Assembly (NCBI RefSeq): GCF_032118995.1
Contig: NC_092656.1
Span: forward strand, 8,871,761-8,935,760
Direction: 5' to 3'
DNA length: 64,000 bases
From: Asterias amurensis
Taxonomy: Eukaryota > Echinodermata > Asteroidea > Forcipulatida > Asteriidae
Shown here: positions 55,534-64,000 of the stretch, piece after piece
Numbering within the stretch: the first letter of the stretch is position 1
Layout of the letters: the number at the start of each line of letters is the position of its first letter
Notes under the pieces: model-generated
The model's input: the letters and a program-made list of their open reading frames with translations, nothing else
The model's database searches: none
Told to the model about the DNA's origin: nothing
Program-made: the position numbers and the translations under genes

Positions 55534-58500
55534 GTAAGAGAGACAGATAATAATAATAATAATAATATCAAAGTCTTATACAGCGCACGTATCTACCAAA
55601 CAAGGTACTCAAGGCGCTGAGTATATACAAACTTTCAGAAAGATAGATTATTACAGTGATGAATTTTGAGACCCAATTATTTAGCACCTTATAAGGGTTT
55701 ACAAGGTGCTACGGCGCATACAGCAGCCACAGCCAGGAACACCGGGCAAACCCCTTCTCTTTTCGAAAAGTGCACTGGGTTCTTTTACATGCGCTACACA
55801 ACACATGGGACCAACGGCTTTGCGTCCAATCCGAAGGACAGAGAGAAGGAGTGAGTGGTAGGGGGGCGGTGGGGTGGGGAGGGGATGTTTGATGTTGAAT
55901 GTTGCCATCTTGATCCGTAGCACTTTGTCTTTTCCCCCCATGACATTTAACCTACACAGTGGTGCATGTAACTTGACCTTGACTTGTAGGAAATGCAATC
56001 TAGGAGGGGTTGATCGTCTTTTCCCCTTTAAGGTTCCGTAACAAATTTGGGGGGAAGGGGTTGTGATCATGTAGAGGTGCTACACAGTTATGGGTTCCCA
56101 TGTACGCACACTTTAGGCTTAAAACAACTTTTTTGTTGGTGGATATACTAGAATGAGTGTTTACAGTATAGGAAAACTTAGTGTGCAGTTTGCTACATTC
56201 AATTAGAGTGTTTCATCTTCCAAAGTGTGGGTTCGGGGGAGCGGCAGTATTTATTGTTTTGTGGCAATGTTTAACCTTTTACCTTGGGTTGTGTCTGAAT
56301 TGGTGGCTATGGTTATTCACTACAGCTACAATTCAGTAGCATCATGCATTGAAGTATGAGATATCTTTAACAACACTCATTATTAATAGTGGGTAGCCAT
56401 AACCATCAGTGCCAGTTCAGATATGGCCTTAGTCACACCATTTTGGGTTCAAAATGTTCTAGTCGGTTCATTGCCATATCTGTTGGTCAGTTCAACTTTA
56501 TGGGAGTGCAAAGAGGAAAAGCAAATTTTACAGAGACTGCAGTGTGGAAGTGAATGAATATTGCGGAATCTCTGTTAAAACTTGACAAGGTCCCACATGG
56601 ATGACTGTGTGTGTGGAACTTACTCTGGATGACTACATCGTTCTTCAGAATACTTGTGTATGCTCGGAATGACGTTTACAATGAAATTATGCCCATTGTG
56701 TCTGCTGCCATCGTGTGTTTAATTTTATAATCACATGAAAGTACAGTGATCCAGTCTTATTTAAGTATCTGGTTAGAGGACATTGATGCGATAAATGTAC
56801 ACTGTCTAATATGCAGTTTTGTCTCTTTTGGTTTTTTCAATTCCAGGACTGCAAACATGCTGGAGGAAAAACTAACCCATCCAGTGAAGCGAATGTGGAA
56901 CTCTGATGCAGATGAATCTGTGGAAACATCTAAAAGGTTAGTTTGTTGTGTAAGGTTTTTGAAAAGGTTTTTGAAAAGGTTTTTGTTGCTGAATAAGAAT
57001 GGGCAGGTGTTAGCTGGTGTTAGGCACTTCTAATTATTGTATCACATCATCTTAAACTGTTAGTGTTACAACCCATGTTGATTGTGGCTGAACTATTGCT
57101 AAAAATCATCTCAACTCCTTTGGAGTATGCAGCACCGGCAGCCAACTTGGCACACAGGTTTGCTAATCATTCACATCAACAGTCTCTATCGTCGCAGGTA
57201 CCCATTTACTCCTTGGGTAGAGAAGCAGTTACAGGATTTGCAAAAAACATTATTGTGGAAATCAGTTTTTGTACAAATTATTGAATCACTGGTTGCTGTT
57301 AGAAATATCAGCAGAATTCAGTATCTAATATGGAACATTTTTGTAAACATTTGTAGCATCTCCCTTCTTACAAGAAGGAAAATGAAGACTCTTTTCATGT
57401 CTTCCCATCTTGCCATTGCTTTCTACTCATGGTTGAAGGCTGATTTCAGATCAGCCAATTTTAGATTGCCCGAAACTGTGTCGATTGGTCTAGATATTTA
57501 TGACGTAATGCTTCTCACAGTTTTGCCATCCCATAGTGTCCATCACCGCGGTCCCGCGGATGTACTATCCACCGCTACCGTTCCTAGCGTGGGGGGGGGG
57601 GTGTTGCTGTAGGTGCAAGCTACATGGGGAAATTCCCTTTGTGAGAAATTTGATGCATGGTCAGGAAATATAAGTGACTAAATACATGTAGAAATGTTAT
57701 CAAATATGCATAAACTTGATATCGAATATGAGTGAATCCTGCAAAACCAGGGCACAAGCTTTCACAGACTGCAACGTCCAATCGTGGAGATCGAAGCAAT
57801 TTATTTATTGAGTCGGAACCAGTGATAAAAAGCACACAAAAATGTTAGGCTGTTTCATGGAATATTGATGTTAATTCATTGATGTTTGTATACATTTACA
57901 GTCATTTGTCTTGTTTGTTTACTTAAATTGTTTATATAGGCCTATCCACCCTGAGGCGGTAAAACTATATCTCCATGTTTTATTGACTGAGTCATTGTAA
58001 TCCAACTATACATGTAGGGTTCTTTAAATTCTCAAAATTCTTCACAATGAATCAGAATTTTTGCGATATTTACAAATTTCACAAGAATTTGCTGAATGGC
58101 ATTTGTTACTGGAATCTGCAAAATCTCTGCAGGGATAGAATTTGTTTTTGTTAAGTTGTGTTTATTTTCAGTGGGGGGGCATATAAAGAACTGTACATGT
58201 ACATCTAGTTGTGTAGTATGTGTTACATATGTACATACAACATGTACTATACATGTCAATGCATGTGTTCAATGCACAAAGGTCATGGCCTCATCCATGG
58301 CTTTTTTTTTTACTCTACTGCCATTCGTTGAACACTGCCACCAATTGTTCAATCTTGGTTAGTCAGTAGAACTGACTAGCGAGGGCGCTATTGTAATTAC
58401 CTGATCTCTGACTGAGAGTACAGTACGGTGCTGTTACAATGTTGACCACTTGGTGACACTGATTACATGTATGTAAACTGTGGTCATTGTGTGTACACGG

Positions 58501-61500
58501 CCAGATGTTAAACAAGGCACATGGTAATTGAGATTTAGAAAATGGTTTTAAAATTAATCAAATAAGTGTTTTATTGAAAAATGATGATTAAGGAAAACTT
58601 ACTATTGGAGGCAGCTTTTAAATCCTACACCTCTTCAGTGTTGTTTCATTGTGAATGTACATGTATCAATAAAAGACAAAATAAAATTGTCTTTTTGTAA
58701 GCTTGAGCCACAGAAAAATTCTTTTCTCCACAGATGTCCCCTTTTTATATTATATCTCATTCATCAATTCTTTTGTACTTCCAATGTCTTGTGGTCCAAA
58801 CCAACCCCTTCCCTCCTCTCCTCCCCCTTTGTCCATTCCTTGCTTTCTCTCCCTGTGCTTTCCACCTCTCTTTCTTTTCTTTTCTTTCCGCCTGACTGGT
58901 TCTGTTATATAAGTGTCTGTGTGCTGTGTTGTTATGTAGCCTGGGAGAAAGACTCTGCTAGGGTCGAAATATCAGGCCATAACTATTTTTGCCTTGATAC
59001 CATTGGTCCTTCAAAGTGAATTCGTTGTTCATACTGATCCACTTATGCAGTGAGGTTGGCTCAGTGGTTTCTGTCCCTGTCTTTCACCTCGATACTTGGA
59101 CCGGAGCCTTGCACGTGGATTGAGTTTTTTTAGTCCCTACTTGACCGCGTAGATAATTCCCCTTTACTGGGGTTTTCTCTCCCACGTCTAAAACTAAATT
59201 TCTTGATTGGCTGCTCCACAAAAAGTTGGTGTAATGTTTCCATGATGCTTTGCTGTATGGGATTTGAGGCATTGCATGGTGAGGTTAACATTATATATTT
59301 GGGTTGTGGTAACACCATGTGTGTACATCTAATTGCTTGGTACATCATATGCTTTTGAGTACTGTCTTGCTTTATATTCTACTACCGCGGAGTAGATTGT
59401 TTGGGGATTCTTAAGTTGACTAAAATTCCGATTCAGACCCTACATGATTAAAGGATCTGGGTACAAATTTTTGGAACACAAAACACATTGTCCACAGAAA
59501 ATACGTTTTACATGCTAAATAATTGTTGTCTTTAGAAGCGAAATCATTTTCAAGACTTGTTTTACTCATTTCTCAAAAACTACCGCACCTCAGCAAGTAA
59601 TATTTTAAGGGGAAGCTTTCTACCATCATTTGTTTTAAACTGTGTGAGTTTAATGTAAATCTATGGAAATTGTGTTTTGTGTCCTACAGAAATAACCCAA
59701 ACCCTCTAAGTGCATACATGGATGTAAAATAGATGAAAATCAAAATTGTATTCTTCTGAAAATTTAACAAGTGTAAACTTTTCCTCTTGCAGAGCTCGTC
59801 TGTCGGACACGGCAGAGAATAGACTCACTGAAAACTCCTCCACTGAGAAGGAAACACGCAGCAAGGTTAATCCACCCTCCGTGCTGAATCAAGATGTTGA
59901 CACCAACGGAGACGAGAACGGGGACCATTTATCGTCTTGTGACGCCAGCAACGGCTCCTTAGAAAACGACTCCCCACTATTAAACAACGCAGACAAGGAC
60001 TCCAGTGTAAAGGACAGCGTTGAAGAAAAAATAAAGGATGTTTCTGCTCATGGGGAAACGAGTGTGTTAAACAATGACGAGGAATCGATGGATGTGGAGG
60101 TAGAGGCTGTCGAGAGCAAAACGCTGACGGAGAAACCCTCAGGAGAAGATAGCAAAGATAGAACAATCACAACAACAGAAGAGGCGAAGACCTCTGATAA
60201 GACAGTTAAAAATGAAATAGCTAATACGACAGAGTCAAAGGAAAAAACCACAACAGAAACAAAAACAGATAGTCACGGCACGGTCTGTGTCTCCGAAAAC
60301 GAGGACAAGTCTGCAGCTAGTGAGAAAGAAACGTCTTTAAGTGAACGGAACTCTGAGGCAAATCAATGTAAAGAAACTTCGTCAAGAACTGCTGAGGATA
60401 GTACATCGAGCTCGAAATCCAAAGGAGAGTTAGAAAATGGCACAGCTGATGTCAAGTCAGTCTCGCCCAACTCAAATGTAGCTAATTTAAAGGACATTAT
60501 TGAAGATAGATTTAAAGAACAATTACACAACAGTGGTGAGCATAAGAAGACGAACAAGGAGGAAGACTGTGGCAGTGCAAAAGACGCGAAAAGTAAAACG
60601 TAAGTTTGGTGTCTTGTTGTTTGGGAAGAATATAAACCAACATACAGTGTTAGGATTGCTTGCTTTTTTAAAATGATTTATTTAAAATGATTTATTTATT
60701 TGTCTTCCAAATTTGTCAAGAAAAATTAGATCAGGATCATATGCAGCCTAATACTTAAGGTTTTATACAAGGTTGGTACTTAGTCTGAAAGCTTACTGAT
60801 TATGAAGTTCAATCATTTTTATGTGAAATATTTCCCTCTAAAATGAAGTCATATTCGAGAAAACCAAATCTGAAAACCTAATTAAGAACTTGACTGCTGA
60901 ATTTTTGTTTTTAAAACAAAATTTAATGGAAACATGTTTGCATGTTGGAAATTGTGCATGCTTAAACACGAAACACTGTCTGCGTTTATTCTGTCAGCTC
61001 GACCAGTCCTGTATAAAACCTTTAACTGAGGCAACAGAGTCACTGCCTTGGTGCCCCATAACAGTCCTAGTACAGAATTCAGTTTAGTTTTCCTCAGAAA
61101 TTCCCTTTACGAAATTAAAAACTGCCTTTTCCAGAGAACAATGGCGTTTCAGGCTTATGTCAATCACAGTATTGCCACTCCCGATAGTTTGATGGATTCA
61201 TTCACAAGATAATGTTACTTAGTCAATGACTGGTTCTACCAATTTCAAAAAGCTGCTAAACACACAAATTTGCTTAGCATGAAATTTCTTCCTTGATAAA
61301 AACAGGATTACCTACCAAATTTCCATTTGTTGCATATTGCTTGTGACTTGCATTCAGCTGTTGTTTGCCTATCCTGAAAATCAGGCGGAAATTTGGTTGA
61401 TAATCCTGTTTTTATCAAGGAAAAAATTTCATGCTAAGCAAATTTTTGTGCTTAGTAGCTCTATGAAATTGGGCCCTGGCTCAAAGTCAGAACACACAAG

Positions 61501-63805
61501 GAATTGTTTTTGATGTTGTTTATTAACAAATATCTCTGTGCTGTAACTACAGGAATGAAGAAATGTCAAGATCCTCCTCACCCCAGGATGATATTATCAT
61601 CCTCTCTGATGATGACATGGACGACAATGTCGATGCAGATGAAGTGAGTTCCATAGACACTGGACCCTTCTCACCTCCTCCAGATGACGACCCTCTGAGC
61701 AAGCTCTCTGAGGAGGAGCTAGACCAGAGAGACAAGGTCATCAGGGAGTTACAAGAGGAGCTCCGCACCGAGGAGGGCAAACTCTTGCTGCTCAAGAAAC
61801 TCCGCCAGAGTCAGCAACAACCTGTCCAGGTGGTGCCGAAGGATGCCAACGCCACTGCCAACGCCAACGCGGCCGCCGTGACCGTCACAGTTGCTGCAAC
61901 TACTGCACAGAAACCCACAACCATACAGAGCGCAACCACAGCATTACCGCTTCTACTGCGCACCACTCAGGGCTCCAAGATTCAGCCTGCATCACAGCAG
62001 CAGCAACAGCAACTGCAACAGTTGAAGCAACTGCAGCAGTTTCAGCAACAGCAGCATCAATCCGGAGGCCGTATTGTACAGATGCCCCAACTTGTCCGAG
62101 GCTCTCAGATCCAGACAATGCAGGGCCGTAATGTGCTGACGTCTCAAAGTGGTCCTCCCCCACTCGTCATGGTTTCTAGAGGAGGAATTCAACAGATGCA
62201 AAACACTCGGCATATCATAAGAGTGAGCAACACAGGAACTGTGAGTACAACGTCGGGCCAGAGCGGCGCGACCCATATCTCAGTTAACCATCAAACCCGT
62301 CCTAGCACGACCTCCGCGAACGATAGCCAGTCGGCTGCGAGTCGCCAGGCCGCCGCCAAGCTGGCTCTTCGCAAGCAGCTTGAGAAGACCCTTCTGCAGA
62401 TACCGCCACCCAAACCGCCACCACCTGAACTTCACTTTCTGCCTAGCGCCGCCAACAATGAGTTCATCGTTCTGGTAGGTCTTGAGGAGGTCGTCAACAC
62501 CATCCTAGAAGTGGAGAAGGATCCCAAGAGAAAGACCCCACAGAGGTTCACAGATCCGTTTCGTTGTGCCCAATGCAAGACGGACTTCACCACCATCTGG
62601 AAGCAGGATGCTAAGCAGGGCATCATGTGCGAGACCTGTATTGTCTCCAATCAGAAGAAGTCCCTCAAGGCGGAACACACCAACCGGTTGAAGACGGCTT
62701 TTGTCAAGGCGCTTCAACAGGAACAGGAGATCGAACAGCGGATGCAACAGAGTAGTCAGAACCCTGTTATCCATAATGTGAGTACCTCGCCTTTATGCTT
62801 ACCAGAAATGTTTCTAACCAGAGCCCAATTTCATGAAGGTGCTTAGCAGAAAACACAACTTGTTTTGCGTAAAAAAATGTGTGGGGCACCAGTCACAACA
62901 ATGTAAACTGAAAGTAATTTTGGCCGGTAAACAGTTCCTGTTAAGCAATACAGTTCTGTGCTTAGCAAGTGTTTGTGCTTATAGGCCTTATGAAATTTGG
63001 CCCTGGCTTCGATTTGATAAAGCTTTTAAGCACAACAAATTGCTCAACACAAACAAATTTTATTGATTTTGGTTTTTACCCGATGTGCGTTAGCACTGTA
63101 TACTCGCGAGTCCTGTGAAAAGAATCACAGGCATAAACAAATCTTGCTTAGTAGAAATAGGCAACCAGCAAAAATACCAATATTTTTTTATTATAGGGAA
63201 TATTACTTGTGACTGGTCCTATTATTTTTTGCTGCCAAACAGCTCTAGAGCTGCTTAGGCAGTTATTAATTACAAAAAGTAGCTGAGCGCATATTAAGTA
63301 TGCGTACTGGAATAAGGTTATCAGTCCACTTTCAATGTCAGGTGCACAATCTTTGACTGGTAACCAGCCTATTATTTTGCTTAGTAAAATCTATGACTGG
63401 CATCCTGCTTATTATTTGGTTTAGCACACAATTATCTGCTCAAGCAGCTCTATGAAAGTGTGCCCAGAACTTGCTTTGCGTAAAACGTTGCTGAAGGTGG
63501 AAATGGCATCATTTCAACATACCTAGTAATTTTAGTCAGTGACGAGTCTCACCCATTATCCTTCTCTCTTTTTCTCTACCCTACAGCAAACGGCGCGACA
63601 GCTACAACAAATATCCCAGATCCAGTCATCCCATCAGAACAGGCACAGGGTAATGAACCCAGTACCTCACCAACAGCGCACGGTGCTCAACCCAGCACCC
63701 AGTTCCCAACGGGTGGTGCAGCCGGTCACCTACACGTACATACCTTCAATGGCCGGCGTCAAGAACTCCAATCAGACGTTCACCTACAGAGTCCCCTCAA
63801 CCCAG
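55451..63805 (+). CDS. GATAD2: GATAD2 (p66), NuRD subunit, partial at 3' end
   Basis: p66 bridges MBD2/3 and CHD in the NuRD repressor complex in the nucleus. Coding exons: 55451-55533, 56847-56936, 59793-60599, 61553-62777, 63587-63805, then beyond the window; 808 codons so far, frame kept across all junctions. Landmarks: a SUMO-interaction-like DDIIILSDDD (about residues 339-348, human has VIVLSDN); the MBD-binding coiled coil around 379-415, EELDQRDKVIRELQEELRTE to LLLLKKLRQS; a Q-rich run; ASRQAAAKLALRKQLEKTLL; and a GATA-type zinc finger with Cys 665, 668, 686 and 689. The family is about 600 residues in vertebrates; the excess here is mostly the acidic exon 59793-60599. The start is unsure: ATG 55451 has a good context, but the frame is open upstream, and M32 (MLEEK) aligns with the human MTEE start. 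Confidence 0.93.
55590..55850 (-). mobile_element. SINE body, minus orientation
   Basis: On the minus strand it reads GGATTGGACGCAAAGCCGTT, AACCCAGTGCACTTTTCGAA and GCCCGGTGTTCCTGGCTGTG, the same order as 19890-20223. In GATAD2, between the first two coding exons. Confidence 0.65.
56847..56936 (+). CDS. GATAD2: GATAD2 coding exon 2, residues 28-57
   Basis: Acceptor TTTTTTCAATTCCAG, donor GTTAGT. Encodes TANMLEEKLTHPVKRMWNSD and ADESVETSK, resembling the human p66 N-terminus (DPTEDDVESKK). Confidence 0.85.
59045..59230 (+). mobile_element. tRNA-derived SINE relic
   Basis: GAGGTTGGCTCAGTGGTTTC resembles an A-box region and CTGGGGTTTTCTCTCCCACG resembles the tail text near 33232. B box not clear. 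Confidence 0.35.
59448..59708. mobile_element. foldback element, family D, shortened
   Basis: TTAA-AGGATCTGGGTACAAAT at left, with TTTTACTCATTTCTCAAAAA and TAAATCTATGGAAATTGTGT inside. The right end AATAACCCAAACCCT-CTAA has one change in TTAA. Ends about 85 bp before a GATAD2 acceptor. Confidence 0.6.
59793..60599 (+). CDS. GATAD2: GATAD2 coding exon 3, acidic Ser/Thr-rich, residues 58-326
   Basis: Acceptor TTTTCCTCTTGCAG, donor GTAAGT. 807 nt encoding a hydrophilic, probably disordered stretch rich in E, S, T, K, D and N (for example KEKTTTETKTDSHGTVCVSE). No counterpart in the vertebrate proteins as I remember them. Frame closes exactly on both sides. Confidence 0.9.
60600..61552. other. 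GATAD2 intron with two repeats
   Basis: Family G-like repeat at about 61003-61140 (GTCACTGCCTTGGTGCCCCA) and a family E foldback at 61235-61479. Nothing else recognised. Confidence 0.55.
61235..61479. mobile_element. foldback element, family E
   Basis: ACCAATTTCAAAAAGCTGC left, AGCTCTATGAAATTGGGCCC right, and inner AAAACAGGATTACCTACC / GGTTGATAATCCTGTTTTTA. Confidence 0.7.
61553..62777 (+). CDS. GATAD2: GATAD2 coding exon 4, coiled coil and zinc finger, residues 327-735
   Basis: Acceptor CTGTAACTACAG, donor GTGAGT. 1225 nt carrying the SIM-like motif, the coiled coil, an ANANAAAVTVTVAATT low-complexity run, a Q-rich tract (61992-62060), the conserved KLALRKQLEKTLLQIPPPKP and the CX2CX17CX2C finger followed by KAFVKALQQEQEIEQRM-like helix (here TAFVKALQQEQEIEQRMQQ). 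The largest open frame in the window. Confidence 0.97.
62821..63007. mobile_element. foldback element, family E
   Basis: GAGCCCAATTTCATGAAGGT left and GGCCTTATGAAATTTGGCCC right. A second, diverged copy follows at about 63240-63465 with AGCTCTAGAGCTGCTTAGGC and AAGCAGCTCTATGAAAGTG. Confidence 0.6.
63587..63805 (+). CDS. GATAD2: GATAD2 coding exon 5, residues 736-808
   Basis: Acceptor TTCTCTACCCTACAG, donor GTAGGC, 219 nt in phase 0. Encodes QTARQLQQISQIQSSHQNRH through FTYRVPSTQ, glutamine- and proline-rich. The gene continues to the right. Confidence 0.88.
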
Positions 63806-63835
63806 GTAGGCTGTAGTTGCTTTATGATCATTCCC

Positions 63836-63960
63836 AGGTCTCCAAATAACCCATGGCATCCACAGCATTTGCAGTGGTACCATGTGCTTTTGCGATGGGG
63901 CCCTTTGCAAAGATCCAAGACAACTATACATTGTCATTATAGAAGTGCCAGATGAAAATC
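63836..63960. repeat. fragment resembling the 30310 tandem unit
   Basis: TGGCATCCACAGCATTTGCA and TGTGCTTTTGCGATGGGGCC recall one unit of 30310-30790 in diverged form. Confidence 0.4.
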
Positions 63961-64000
63961 GCTGTGAAGTTCAAGGCCTGCACTGAGACTGAGCTTTATT

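Larger units (their letters stand above)
56937..59792. other. GATAD2 intron with low-complexity stretches
   Basis: AAGGTTTTTGA is repeated three times at 56952-56984. GGTACCCATTTACTCCTTGG near 57197 looks like a SINE tail. A G-run lies at 57590-57600 and a pyrimidine-rich tract at 58800-58890. The 161-codon open frame at 57127-57612 has no recognisable product. Confidence 0.5.

Noticed and set aside
57127-57612. 161-codon open frame in a GATAD2 intron
   Set aside because: The encoded peptide is not recognisable and ends in a G-run. Part of it overlaps a SINE-like tail. GATAD2 frame is complete without it.
61547-62774. Minus-strand frames opposite the large p66 exon
   Set aside because: Serine- and leucine-rich shadows of the acidic and Q-rich coding strand.
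1-64000. LTR elements or other virus-like elements
   Set aside because: No paired long terminal repeats, primer binding site, or gag, integrase or capsid motifs were seen. The only reverse transcriptase trace is the LINE fragment at 25398.

Overview
This is nuclear DNA of an animal. It holds split protein genes with GT-AG introns, a large array of intron-bearing tyrosine tRNA genes, and many short inverted-repeat (foldback) elements. The two protein genes are recognisable orthologues of human MAU2 and GATAD2A/B, in the same order and orientation as on human chromosome 19p13.11. The protein sequences are invertebrate-deuterostome-like. The repeat style suggests an echinoderm, perhaps a sea star, but I cannot prove this without a database.

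Layout. (1) 1-5746: tandem and divergent array of tRNA-Tyr(GUA) genes: 24 full-length copies, one copy cut by the window edge and one deleted copy. There are two isodecoder classes. The short-intron class (16-19 nt) is mostly on the minus strand. The long-intron class (40 nt) is always on the plus strand and always faces a minus-strand copy across a 127-136 bp spacer. (2) 5747-10419: intergenic DNA with foldback elements. (3) 10420-11261: second tRNA-Tyr cluster, five full-length copies and one relic, all minus. (4) 12638-28168: complete MAU2 gene, 16 coding exons, 596 codons plus stop, including an 18-nt microexon and a dead partial copy of exon 10. (5) 28169-42559: intergenic DNA rich in foldback elements, tRNA-derived SINE heads and one tandem repeat. 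(6) About 42560-63805 and beyond: GATAD2 (p66), with a possible non-coding first exon ending at 43045, a roughly 12.4 kb first intron, then five coding exons (808 codons so far). The gene runs off the right edge.

Function. MAU2 is the partner of NIPBL in loading cohesin on chromatin. GATAD2 is the p66 subunit of the NuRD remodelling and deacetylase complex. The tRNA array supplies Tyr-tRNA and would be read by RNA polymerase III from internal A and B boxes, with T-runs after many copies.

Repeats. At least four foldback families (called A-D here) share a target-like TTAA at their ends, and A-C share a common internal segment although their terminal repeats differ. A fifth family (E) begins and ends with GGGCCCAATTTCATAGAGC-like arms. 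I see no LTR element, Polinton or CRISPR array. Exon boundaries were read by eye from splice consensus and remembered human protein sequences. Repeat boundaries are approximate unless a terminal repeat is stated.
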